Assembly: GCA_015680685.1 (NCBI GenBank)
Contig: MNCI01011128.1
Coordinates: forward strand, 288,252 to 352,251
DNA: 64,000 bases
Direction of reading: 5' to 3'
From: Gnetum montanum
Taxonomy: Eukaryota; Streptophyta; Gnetopsida; Gnetales; Gnetaceae
Below, one piece after another: positions 11,007 through 22,463 of this stretch. Numbering within the stretch: position 1 is the first letter of the stretch; every line of letters starts with the position of its first letter. Made by a program: the position numbers and the translations under genes. The notes beneath the pieces are model-generated. The model was not told the DNA's origin. It did not search any database and was given only the letters and a program-made list of their open reading frames with translations.

Positions 11007-12477
11007 TGCAACACCACAAAATTCTAAGCTTAGTACTTTTTCAACAAGAATCGAGCTAAGTCATGACGTTCCCCAGCATGACTAAAGCTTGAGGGCCCCA
11101 CAGACAACTTCAAGCAAAGGCGGACTCAACAGTTCCCTAGGACCCACAGACGACCACGGCGACATCTGCTATTAAAAAATGCCAACTCCGGAGCTCAAGA
11201 TACTTAGTCTTCATTAAGTATGCACTCTCAACGTATATGCCCAAGTATATGCCCAGCGTACACGTCCAGTATATACGCCTAGTGTACACGCCTCACATGT
11301 ACACTTAGCATGTATGACTAGCATGTACGCCCGGTATGCAACCCTCGAAGACGGCATTGAAATAGCACTGCAGAGCAAGACTTTATACAAAGCATCAACT
11401 CACACGAATAGAGCAATCATCAGATGTTGACATCATGCATTCTGGAGTCCATACGCTAAGCATGTGCATCCTACACGCCTAGCGTATATGCCCAGCAGAT
11501 ACAGCGTATACGCCCAGCATGCATTCACAACGTATACACCCAACATGCACAAAGTGTACAACCAGTATCAGATCAAGGTCAACCGAGCTAAACATCTACA
11601 AGCAGCATCTTCATGGCATCCGAATTCAAATCTAAAGGTCAAAGGACGTCTTTTGCCTTGATCAAGTCTATACGTCAAGGTCATACATACAACGTATACA
11701 CTGGCGTGCAACGGTATACGCTAGCGTACAACAATATACGCTGACGTACAATAGTATACGCTAGCGTGCAGCACGTTGTATACTTGTAAAATTTCATTGT
11801 TTCGCACCCGGTCAACATGCCACATGTCACCCGACCCGAGAGTCCAGCACTCCACAGCCAATCATCCCCTCTCAAAACCCGAGTCCCATGTTTAAACTTG
11901 TATAAAAATCCCAATTTTTCACTAGACCAGGGTTGGCAATTTTGAGCAAACCAGAGACAAAAAAAAGAACCAGAGACGCTAAGAAAACCATAGCAAAAAC
12001 CCTGTACGCTGGACCTCGACCCTGCACGCTGAGCATACAGCCTTTACGCTGTGCCTATAGTTCAACCCAGCACACAATCACCCCTACATCCACCGGGGCT
12101 ATTCATCCGCCTTGTGTCAGCGTCACAACTGCGTTAGACCGGTGCATTGTAACTTTCATTTTACAATAATATTGCTACATTTCTTTGCTAAAATCCGTTA
12201 CAGTTTTTCATTCATTGTTGTATGGTTACTGTTTACGCTCTTGTACGTTTATGCTCCATTTTACATTCGTTACGTCATTTACATATAACCTAGCGTACAG
12301 TATATCAGTGTATGTTAGGGGAAATCCTTGCCTAATCCGTGTGCAGACCACTCAAGGTACTCTACCTTTGTTAATTCCAGCTTGCCCTCAAGTGAAGGTA
12401 GGGTCTTCTATGCATGTCCAGAGATCTCCAGGTTTCTGTTTCATTCCAGCTGGAGACCAACGATTTCGGACGATACA
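11007..12477 (+). mobile_element. 5' LTR of element B
   Basis: It starts TGCAACACCACAAAATTC and ends GGACGATACA, 1471 bp. It aligns with the 3' LTR at 29697-31204 (TGAAACACCACAAAATTC to GGACGGTACA). It contains many AGCGTATACGCC-type palindromic words (11220-11550 and 11690-11770) and a TATA box at 11901. Confidence 0.9.
11901..11908 (+). promoter_or_regulatory. TATA box in 5' LTR of B
   Basis: TATAAAAA in the context AACTTGTATAAAAATCCC. It is conserved in the 3' LTR (30628-30635) and in the truncated LTR copy near 29083. It is likely the core promoter for the element's genomic RNA. Confidence 0.65.
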
Positions 12478-12482
12478 GAAAA

Positions 12483-12499
12483 TGGCGCTAGAAAGAGGG
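12483..12499 (+). other. Primer binding site of element B
   Basis: TGGCGCTAGAAAGAGGG lies five bases after the LTR end. It is the same type as in element A. The tRNA was not assigned. Confidence 0.75.
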
Positions 12500-12676
12500 C
12501 CTGAAACTGCTTAAGACTTACTGTGCTCTCATACCCCGATCTTCCCAGACTTACACCGCATCGACACTAAATCCAGTTCTGAAATTCCCGGATCGACATC
12601 CCATTCTACAGAATTCCCAGCATCTACACCGCTGAGTATACGCTGCACGCTCTACACTGTAGAATCTGTCTACGCT

Positions 12677-13140
12677 GCTGAGTATACGTCGTATGCTCTA
12701 CGCTGTAGACTATCTACGCTACTTAGCATACGCTGTACGCTCTATGCTGTAGACTCCGTCTATGCTGCTTAGTATACGTCGTACGCTCTACGTTGTAGAC
12801 TATCTACGCCGCTTAGCATACGCTATATGCTCTACACTATAGACTCCATCTATGCTGCATAGCATACGCTGTACGCTCTACGTTGTAGACTGTCTATACC
12901 GCTTAGCATATGTTGTACACTTTATGCTGTAGACTCCGTCTACGCTGCTTAGCATATGCTGTACGCTCTACGCTGTAGACTGTCTACGCCGCTTAGCATA
13001 CAATGTACGCTCTACGCTGTAGACTCCATCTACGCTGCTTAGCATATGTTGTAGACCCCGTCTACGCTGCTTAGTTTACGCTATACGCTCTATGTTGTAG
13101 ACTCCGTCTATGCTGCTTAGTTTACGCTGTACGCTGCTCT
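12677..13140 (+). repeat. Leader tandem array with alternating 44/46-bp units
   Basis: About ten units of the form GCTTAGCATACGCTGTACGC plus TCTACGCTGTAGACT lie between primer site and gag. Units ending GTCTACGCC (44 bp) largely alternate with units ending CCGTCTACGCT (46 bp), giving a dimer of about 90 bp. Each unit contains a TCTACG...GTAGA inverted repeat that could fold in the leader RNA. Confidence 0.85.
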
Positions 13141-13307
13141 GCCTACACGTTTTAACATATACCTATACGCTGCCACTATACGCTGGTCATTGAAACCTAT
13201 ACGCTGAATTCCAATCTATATACTGTACCCCGCGAACGTAGGTTTACGTCATACTAAATATACCAGTTTCATATCCCTTCACTGTGTCGTATTCATAACT
13301 ATTCATC

Positions 13308-16300
13308 ATGAACACTACAAACCCCAACGCTATAACCAAGCCAGTCACAGACATCGTAGGCACCATGGTCGTTCAACAACCCATGGTATAACCTACTGTG
13401 GGGCCTCACCGGTCTCTCAGATTGCAAGGGAGAAACCCATTATTTAACATTATAACTCAGGAGCAATACAATTTCATATGCGTGAAAATGCAAGCCGGCC
13501 TAACCGTGGACCAAACCGAAATCGAGGTTAAGAGACAATACGAACTCTTCCATAGGGGAGGACATGAGTTCATTCCTTCCCCGTATGATATCATCCCACT
13601 CCCAGAGCATTACTCTGAGCTCATCACACAACTCCTCCTACAAAGGAGTCAGCCTTTAGATCAGCCTGTGGTAAATCTTCAATTAGAAGAGGAGGATGAT
13701 TTCGTAGCCCAATCCGAGCATGAAGATTCGTACCATACTCTTAGTCCGCAAACCTATGCAAACCCTTTGTTTCATCCAGCCACATGGGAAACTACGTCCC
13801 TTCAACCATTTAAATTTACCCAAGCACAAATACCTCAAAAAGAATCATCCACACTTGTTCGTATTCCTCCTGCAATCGATCTGCAACTCAACACATTTCC
13901 CCTTACTATTCCGTCTGTTTCAACAGTAGCCCCATTCTTGCAAATACAACCTCCTCAAAATAATGTAGGAGTAACCTTCCCGCCCCGAGTGATCGGGATG
14001 CCACATGTGATACCAACTTCTACGTCCACTCATTATATCCCTCGGGTCCAAACCCAAGGAGCCCATTTCACCGCTATAAATCAACCAATTCAGAGTGCCC
14101 CTATGCAAAGTGTGACTGGCCAATGGGCAGCAATTGGTGCTCAACTGCATCAATTCCCTCACTATAACATACCGTCTCAAAAAATTCTACCAACTAACAT
14201 CCCTCAAGGACAACCACAACAACAACCCCTTGCCTACAATGTGCCGTCCCTAGTACCACCCACCACAAATATTCCGCAAACGCAGCCTCCAATACACAAC
14301 TTTCTTCCTTCCAGCCCACTGTCCAACAATCTAACCTATATACGGTACAACATCCACAACCTACTATCTCCCCTAGTGCCCAAGACTGGGCTGACGCTAA
14401 AAAGCTAATGCAAGAGCTAACCGGCGAGGTCAAGCGCCTCAAGACAGCCGTCGATGGAGAGCTCAAGGTAGTGGACTTCTATCACAATGACCCCATCAGC
14501 TCTTCAGTTCCACCTCTAACATTACCCAAGGGTGTATCTTTACCCACACTGACTAAATACAACGGGGAGACAGACCCTAATGCTCACCTCATAACATTTA
14601 GACTAGAGTGCACTCTACTTCAGGCATGGCCACATGCCATTCTACGAGTGTTCCCCATGTCCCTCACTAGGAGAGCACTTGATTGGTATCGGGCCTTGCC
14701 ACGTAACTCAATATCTTCTTTGGAAGATTTGTTACACCAGTTCATCACCAGGTTCAAGTACAACTTGAAGCCTAAAGCAACACTTGACAGCCTCATACAG
14801 GTCAAGCAAGCACCCCTTGAACCTATCCAAAAATTCATCCAACGGTGGAGTGCTGCTCTCAATGAGCTCCACGAGCCGATCCCAGAGACGTATCTCATCA
14901 CCATCCTAAAAAGGGTCGTCAACGATTTTTTCAAATCCAAACTATATTATCTCAATGCACGCACTCTGAGTCAAGCATTTGTACAGATCAAGAACATAGA
15001 GGAGGCAACCCAAAACAGCCACGATCCTGCATATTCAGCCTTTAAGAATCAACATAGTAAGAAAGATAAAGAAAAGGTTAAAACAACTATAGCGGCAGTA
15101 GCGGAAACACAACAAGCCAATGTGGGACAACAAAGCAAACCGCCTGCTGCCCCTTCTAATTACGCCAAACCCACTCCTGCGATGGCACCTAAATCATCAG
15201 CATCACAAAACCCAACGTTGGGTCGTACGAGAAACTTCGAGAGGAAGGACCCCTCCCAATACATGTCACTACCCATGAAGCCATCGCAACTATTCGACCA
15301 ACTCTTGAAAATAGGACTGATGAAACATAAGCAGTTGTCCCCTACAACGATCCAAAGGCATGACCGGTTCTGTCAACTAGTTCAGAACCTAAGCCTGGCA
15401 ACGCCCGATGAGCCCCTGGTTCCAAAAGGCTTTAGGATGGATCGTTTTTGTGATTATCATCAACGTAATGGGCGTGGCACTGATTATTGTTTCACCCTAA
15501 AACAAGACATCCAACGGATGATAGATGGAGGTCAAATCACTTTTGATGAAGCCAACCCAGTCCAACCACAAAACCAGGCCATGGGCGTTTATAAAGATCC
15601 TCTAAATACTAAATAAGCGTCATATGTAATTAATACCATCTACTTCGATAACGAACCAGAAACACCTAGGATTAACACCATCCTCTCCGATCATGAGTAG
15701 CGAGTACCTAAGAAACCATTTGTAGTGCACATTCCTCCCACTGTACAAAATCTGTGCCTTAACCATCATATTCCCCACAAAAACCTTATGTCATCCGAAT
15801 TCCCCCCACCGTAGCAACTTCCATCACACCAACATGCGAAAAACCATACGTGGTACACGTACCTCCCGCTACTAATACCACAAACACACAAACACCTCCT
15901 ATTCGACCCACCCCTTACGTAGTCCGAGTACCACCTACGGTCGCAATAGTGAAGGTACAACCTCCAGCTAGGCCAACTCTATACGTCATTAAGACACCCG
16001 AACGTCCTAGTGACCACCAGTCCTCCACTTCACAAACACAGAATAAACTGAGTCCCTATGTCATCAAGGTGCCCAGCCAGCCTAGCACTCAACCGCATGC
16101 AACCGTCCAACCGCAACCCTGCCCTACTCCATACGCAGTACAAGTTCCAAAGCAACCTGAGGTCCCGAAACCAACTGCACCCCCACGCCACACACGAGAA
16201 CGCCTAGCAGACAAGCTTACACGTGAACGCTTGGAGAAGGAGCGCCAACGACTAGCCTTAGGATGTCCCAAACCTACCCCGCTAAATGCAATACCCACGA

Positions 16301-16494
16301 CACCACCTAACAATAAATCGAACATAGGTTATGAGGGTGAATCATCTGGAAAACATGATACGCCCAAATCAACGATTCCAAGTAAAAATGACAAACCAAC
16401 TATGCATGAAATAAAACTGTTGGGCTCAATGGACCAAATCACTGTTGACAAACATACACCCAACAGTAGAGATCTAGCAACAGCTCTAACATAG
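13308..16494 (+). pseudogene. gag region of element B (capsid, zinc knuckle, linker)
   Basis: Gag would form the particle shell and bind the genomic RNA. The start at 13308 is chosen because the frame runs through MNTTNPNAITKP to the conserved SLRLQGRNP segment, with one stop near 13389. The gag domain lies at about 14480-15000 (YNGETDPNAHLITFRLECTL, ALDWYRALP, LHQFITRFKYN). A zinc-knuckle-like CDYHQRNGRGTDYC lies near 15450. Next comes a proline-rich linker (15850-16180) with at least four repeated peptides of the form P-T-x-Y-V-[VI]-[RK]-[VT]-P, then a highly charged segment (RERLADKLTRERLEKERQRL). Frame changes near 14400 and between 15616 and 15850, plus stops, break it. It runs on into protease. 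Confidence 0.87.
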
Positions 16495-17502
16495 GTCACG
16501 CAGGTGCTTAAACAAAAAAATACTTCACTAAGCTTATACGACCTAGTGTTAACATCTCAAACCCATCGCGAAGCTCTAGGGCGCATGTTGACATCCATCC
16601 CAGTAAGCGAAGACTTGCCTCCAAATGAACCTTCAATTCATGCGGTAATGTACTCGCCTTGAGGGTCAACTCCTAAGCCATTAAGTTTTCACAATGACAA
16701 CATCAAAGTGAATGAGAAAATAGGAGAGGTAACAACCGCACCTATGTTCATAACAATACAAATAAATCAATTCAAGATACATAGGGTCCATGTTGATGAT
16801 GGAGCCACTAAAAATGTAGTACCCTATCCCATCATCAAACAATTGGGGTTTATGGAGCTAATTAGACCAACCGCCACCATGTGTTTAAAATCGTTCAGCG
16901 GATCGCGCGTGATAGTCAAAGGCACCGTGACTTTAGACTTTATAGCAGGGGATCAATTCCCCACATCTGCTGACTTTGTGATAATTGATGAAATGTTGGG
17001 GTTCAACCTAATATTGGGAAGGCCCTGGTTAGCCCAACTGAAAGTAGTCTCTTCCCCCATACATCAAGAAATTCACCTGCCTTACGAAGGCGGCGAAATC
17101 ATTATACACGGGGAGGCTACTACATCTACCATCTCATCGTATACAGACACAAATCAAGGCTCAGAGGTTAAACTCGAAGAGCCTAAACAAGATGATACAA
17201 GTGAACAACAACTAGTAGGCAATAATCTCTTAGATACAAAGGAAAATTCACCCAAAACAGAAATACCCAGGCTTGAAATTGTACATACACAGCCTCACTT
17301 AGAAACTACAACTGACACAGAAACCACAATACATGAACAAGCACCGGAAAGCACCAATGCAGGAACTATCCCATCAGACGTCCCTTGGGCTGAATTACCA
17401 TTCAACGTGATCAGCGAAGGAGACACTAAATATAGAATCATGCCCGTTAACGCTACTCCTAACGTTAAAATGAGAAAAATCAAAAAATTACTAAACCAAT
17501 AA
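16495..17502 (+). pseudogene. Retropepsin-type protease domain of element B
   Basis: This would be the aspartic protease processing Gag-Pol. The longest open part is 16708-17502 (264 codons). The active-site strand reads IHRVHVDDGATKNVVPYPI, with DDG where D-S/T-G is usual. The later LILGRPWLAQL segment fits the G-R-x-W-L motif of plant gypsy proteases. The upstream part (16495-16707) is in the same frame with a stop at 16662. The 3' tail is acidic and ends with a stop at 17500. Reverse transcriptase does not follow directly: about 5.7 kb carrying an antisense gene intervenes. In Ogre elements an intron separates protease from reverse transcriptase here. Confidence 0.83.
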
Positions 17503-17629
17503 ACAACATTGAAGTTCGGAATGACATTAAACTATCATGTCTGCAACGACATAAAACTAGCCACGATCAGAGATGGTCGGTCTACCAAGAAATCAACCCT
17601 TGTCACTTGAAACTTCCCTCGCTTACGCA

Positions 17630-17690
17630 TGGCCCGAAATGGCCTTAAACTAGTGCATGTGGCCCGAAATGGCCTTAAACTAGATCATCT
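17630..17690 (+). repeat. GGCCTTAAACTAG motif array, left of the antisense gene
   Basis: Two tandem copies of GGCCCGAAATGGCCTTAAAC followed by TAG. The same motif recurs on the right side of the antisense gene (22985-23205) and in element A (3303-3443). Confidence 0.75.
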
Positions 17691-18051
17691 CCCTACATTT
17701 TGTTTTTCTCCCGAATTCTAGTTCATTGTTTGAATTTACGCTTGCATTGTCGTGTTACCAATAACAATTTTCGCAATTATCCTTCACTTATAATTACATT
17801 CCTACTTATAATTACATTCGTGCACTACACTTAAACTACAAAAACACACCAAAACATTTTACATTGCCGTGTTGTGTTTACATTTAAACTCAAAATCCAC
17901 AATAAAAAAATATATGTAGAAATATATATATACATGTAATGATATACAAGTACAAAAGTTAACTAATTTTATTGATCTGTTCAATACAACTCAAAACATT
18001 CAATTTATGACTCACATAAAAATGTGAGCCAGAATAATCTCAAAGCAAAAA
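17691..18051 (+). other. AT-rich spacer before the 3' end of the antisense gene
   Basis: No gene was seen. For the antisense gene this would be the 3' untranslated and terminator region. It includes AATAAA-like words on the minus strand, but none stands out as a certain polyadenylation signal. Confidence 0.4.
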
Positions 18052-21000
18052 TTAAACATCAAGGACGGAAGGGTCGTCCCCTTTAGATCTACTAGCATCA
18101 TGGGTCCCTACTCCACTGGGGCCAGCTTCTTGAACATCATTGTCGCCTTGACCCTATAAAAGACAAAAGAGACAATCAACACAAGAACAAAAGAGAAAAC
18201 TCCCAAACACTACTCAACGAACAAATTTCATGGCAACAAAATGCTTACCGAAGGGGATCCCCCTAAACCGAATTCCAGTCGACGGAGAATTTCCTCTTCT
18301 GAGACGCTAGCCCAATCAGTCCCATCAAGGCCTAGATCGACATTTGCCAAGGCCTTCCCCTTATCAACAGCTGACCATGTAGGATGTTTCAAGGGGAATT
18401 CACCTATAGAGACCTCCCCAGAAGTGGTCGTGATTACCCTAGTAGGCAATTCCATCTCAACAGTTGTATTCTGAGCAAAGGTATCAAACGCAGAGCGTAG
18501 ACCCAGACCCTCTACAAACATTTCAAGCTGACGCTTTTCTATGGATACTACCTTCAATGATTTCTTGTAATGGTGCTTGTGCTTCTTCTCATCTTGACCC
18601 CACTTACGCACCTTAGAAGAGAAAGCCTTCCAATCTTGGCATTTGAGGTTCAGTAGATCTACTTGGGCCTTATGCTCTGCTAGTTTCCGGGTCAGTGACG
18701 CGTGGCAATTGAGCAGGTTCCAATATCTAGTATAAGTGATCTCAGAGGTTCGCCAAGAACAATCACCTGTCAGTCTGGCTGAGGCGAACTCATACCGAGC
18801 CTTGAGATCATCACGTTCAACTGACAACTCAAAAACTTCTTTTTCCTTTGCTTGGATTTGCAACAATAACTGTTCGATGGAACGCCTATAGGTCCACAGC
18901 GATTTGGTGTTATGTACAAGACCTTCCGCCACCTCCTCATAGACCGTCCTGGGTATCTATTCAACTTCTGGGGGTAGTGTAGACAAACTTTTAATGCTAA
19001 TGGTCTCAGATGGATCCCACTTTAGCTTGGCACCTACCCACACAAAAAGAATGGGCATTAAACATTAGATGACAAAAAGGGGTGTGAAACTCGAAAGCTG
19101 CAAAATACTCGAAACATTTGTACCTATCTCAGGGTGGGCTTCCTGAATACGTTCAACAACCTCGTCGACGATACTGGTCACGAAATCCATTTTACTTGGC
19201 ATCTCGGTCCAAGAAAATGGTCTACGAGTACGAGGTGGACTAGCCTCAAGGGACATTTCAGGGGGAACCACCTTCATAGGCACTTCCAACCGCATCGTAG
19301 GAATTATCCTACCTTCGTTTGAAAGGGATAAAAACATAAAAGTCATACACCATAGAAACAACAATTCACCAAGCAACACAATAAAACAAAGGAGACATAC
19401 CGTCTTCTCTAACCCCTTCCAGGTTTGGAGGGTCGCCAAGGTCCAATCTTCCCTTAAGGAAGCTACTAAACATTTCATCAACACCACCCTAGTCATCGAC
19501 CAGTTCTGTCTCCGTGGTGTCTTCTGCTAGCTCCTCCGTCCCTTCCGCCTGATCCTTGTTGACCTCTTCCTCCTCAATAATTAACTCCATCGTAGCTTCC
19601 TCCTCCTCGATGATGGTCTCTAACTCCTATCTCCTCACTTCTCGAGTCAATTCTGAAGGCATTAGTTGCATGTAAGCGGTCAAAACGAAAAATATGAATA
19701 AGACGAAAAGGACAATGCAATAAGTGCACCAAGCTTACTTACCTCAAATAGGCATTTTGAATTGTATTCGCTTCACCCTTAGCTCTTCCACATTTGAGGC
19801 CACCTCTGTTGAGTGTTCACGCTTCAAGAGCTTCGACTTGGCTTTCCCGATGGTCTTCTTGATGACACATTCAGCTCTCTTTGCAGTATAGGGCACATCG
19901 TCTGGTTCCAACCCCACACTATCACATGTATGAATTGAAGTACCAGATGACCCTCCTGTCGTGATGGACATAGATTCATCAATCCCCTCAAGTGCATCTT
20001 GGGACTCAGCTATCTCAAACAAATGATTAATCCATGGGCGAGATAATTGAGTACGATCCCGTAGAACATATTTATTATCTGCACAAACCACTAGAAACTC
20101 AGCCAAGCAACGTAAATAGCCAGCGAAGAATGCAAATGTGAAATGGGACTGCGCCTCAACGTTTGAACGCAATCGCACTATCTCCTTATGAAGGCCCGAC
20201 AACAAAAATTCAGCCCAATTATAACACATCCCAGTTTCTAAAACGGTTCGCATGATGCACACAGCTTCCACCCCAAGACTCCTCACCTAGGACAAGGATT
20301 TAGGAAACACCCATGCCTGAAACAGGGGATACAATTCATTAACTTCCTCCACCTTTGACGTCCCCTGCATAGGGAATCCCTTGGAGCCTTTGACAATACC
20401 CAACCAGTCTTCTAGCTCATGCACCATATGAAGCTCTTTCTGTGCCCTGTCCAAAACTACATTTATGCCATCTACCAGTACACCGAATAGGTCTAAAAAG
20501 AACTCAGCTGACAGATGGAAAACTATTTTGACACCCTTAATATGGGTGCTGTAGTAGGAGATGGACTTGTCGAATGAATCAACAATCCCGATCATTTTAA
20601 CTATGGACACATCAGGGCTTGGGGTTGTAAATAACTCCATGAGGCCAGCATCATCCAAACAACGGACAATAGACAGCGGGGCATTGGTGCGCAACCATTT
20701 CTGTGCCTTGTTGATCTCCCCAAACTTCATCGACAGGGTACTCTCAGCTCATCCTATCGTAACAGGGTCTCCGCCAAGAGGAACATCAACTGTAAATAGA
20801 ATTTGAAACCATCACATCAATATGACCACCAGCAGTCGAACAAACACACTAAGGCATCTAGGAAATATCGTCACTGACCTTCAGTTGTGGACTTCGAGGT
20901 GCTAGAACCCAAGTCAGCATCACGAGGGAAAACTGGTCCATTACGTGACCAATCTCCATGCAACCACCCATGAGCCGTGCATTGTGCAAATGCCCTGGAA

Positions 21001-21242
21001 AATCGTTTATGGAAATGAACAATGTCACCCTTCGTTTGAGCTAATACAACTCCGCGAAGGGTAGGACCCGCCATAAAGGTCTCTAAAGCAGTATGAGCCA
21101 GGGAAAGCACATCATCATTGACGCATGTCCCATCTTGGTTAACTTGGGGCCTGCAAAAGAATGGTCGTCAGAACAGGGGCAAACACTAAACGACAAAAAA
21201 AATATAATAAAAAAATAGAAACAACAAACTAAACGATCTTAC

Positions 21243-21692
21243 CTCTCTACCCGGTACACCGTGCCAGGAGGGTTCTGAAATAACGTGTGCACATGCGTAG
21301 CCAGAAACAAGGTGTTATTGAGATAGTCAAGCCCTCGTGGCAATAGGTCCCACACGTGCACTAACGGGCGAGTAGATTTGGGCCTGCTAGAGGGACCGTC
21401 CTTGATCATAAGCGGCTCCTCATCAATATCCACCATGAAAACCACGACGCCATCCGAAGATCCCGACAACATAGCTTCAAGCATGCTCCGTGCCACTTGT
21501 TCGCTCAGGTGTGACCAAACCACCACCTTAAATCTGTCTAGGATGAAAGCGAGGAATTCACAGGCCCCTTCCCTGAACCATACCCCATTGTTGTCGATAG
21601 TCAGATCAGGGGTAGGTTCATCGGTCTTGAGTGGCCCAAACCATGCCAGTACTCCAACCAGCTCAACTACCAAGAGGAAAGGCTCAAGATCC
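21243..21692 (-). other. FCP1/SCP-like HAD phosphatase-like domain, catalytically degenerate
   Basis: This exon encodes LLVVELVGVLAWF where FCP1-type HAD phosphatases have hh-D-L-D/N-G-h-L. It continues with EFLAFILDRFKVVVWS (family pattern FL-F--RF-VG-WSS), then PLVHVWDLLPRG, then NTLFLATHVHTLFQNPPGTV (family pattern NT-L-DD-P-----NP---). The order and spacing match the family. The nucleophile aspartate is E, the second acidic position is V, and the late DD pair is AT. This predicts no phosphatase activity. The fold assignment is inferred from motifs, not from a search. Confidence 0.65.
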
Positions 21693-21779
21693 CTGCAAGT
21701 AACCAGAATGCTGCGATAAACCAGCTATACATGAAAATGAGATGGAAAAACGAAATTCCATGTTGTAGGCCAATACTTC

Positions 21780-22330
21780 GAAAAATCAAAAAATTGTTTA
21801 CACTCGGCGTATACGTTGCCATTAAAAGAAAAAAACCGTTTACGCTCCGCATATACGCTGCCATGAAAAGAAAAAAAATCGTTTACGCTTAGCGTATACG
21901 CTGCGAAAACACTCGGCGTATATGCTGCCATGAAAAGAAAAAACCATTTATGCTCAGCGTATACGCTGTGAAAACACTCGGCGTATATGCTGCCATGAAA
22001 AGAAAAAAAACGTTTACGCTCAGCGTTTACGCTCAGCGTTTACGCTGTTAAAACCGTCTACGCTCTATACTGTTAAAACCGTCTATGCTACATACTGATA
22101 AAACTGTCTATGCTACATACTGTTGAAACCATCTACGCTACATACTGTTAAAATCGTCTACGCTACATACTATTGAAACCGTCTACACTACATACTGTTA
22201 AAATCGTCTACACTATATACTGTTAAAATCATCTACGCTGTAGAGACCCTCTACGCTGCGGACCTACGCTCAGCGTATAGGCCCTTTACGCTACCAAAAC
22301 TGTCTACACTGCCAAGACTGTCTATGCCAG
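21780..22330. repeat. TACGCT repeats filling the first intron of the antisense gene
   Basis: Two arrays are seen: units built on CTCAGCGTATACGCTGTGAA with GCCATGAAAAGAAAAAA (21780-22030), and units of about 24-26 bp built on CTACATACTGTTAAAACCGT (22030-22260). If the exon model is right they lie inside the roughly 690-bp first intron. Confidence 0.75.
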
Positions 22331-22463
22331 ATAACAAGCACAGATGAAAAATAGTTAACAGAGGCAGGATTAGAGCCTACATGTGTGCCGATCCAGGCCA
22401 CGATGGAACCCTTGGCCTAGGCCCCTTCCTCCCCTGGCCTTCTACCTCCTTGCCCTTGCCCAT

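Larger units (their letters stand above)
18052..22463 (-). pseudogene. Antisense eight-exon accessory gene of element B
   Basis: Predicted exons (minus strand): 22463-22381, 21692-21243, 21150-20879, 20789-19743, 19652-19401, 19312-19124, 19033-18249 and 18153-18052. All introns have GT and AG ends; six are 88-95 bp and the first is about 690 bp. The exons join in phase to 3180 nt (about 1059 codons) ending in TAA. Domains in order: a basic N-terminus (MGKGKEVEGQGRKG), a FCP1-like HAD domain (exon 1 of the 450-nt type), a linker, a helical domain (exon 20789-19743), an acidic stretch rich in E (19652-19401), a coiled coil (19033-18249) and an acidic tail. Six in-frame stops occur (20749, 20287, 19744, 19627, 19489, 18957), several readable as C-to-T or G-to-A changes, and no frameshift. 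The first exon is the least certain. Function is unknown. Confidence 0.8.
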
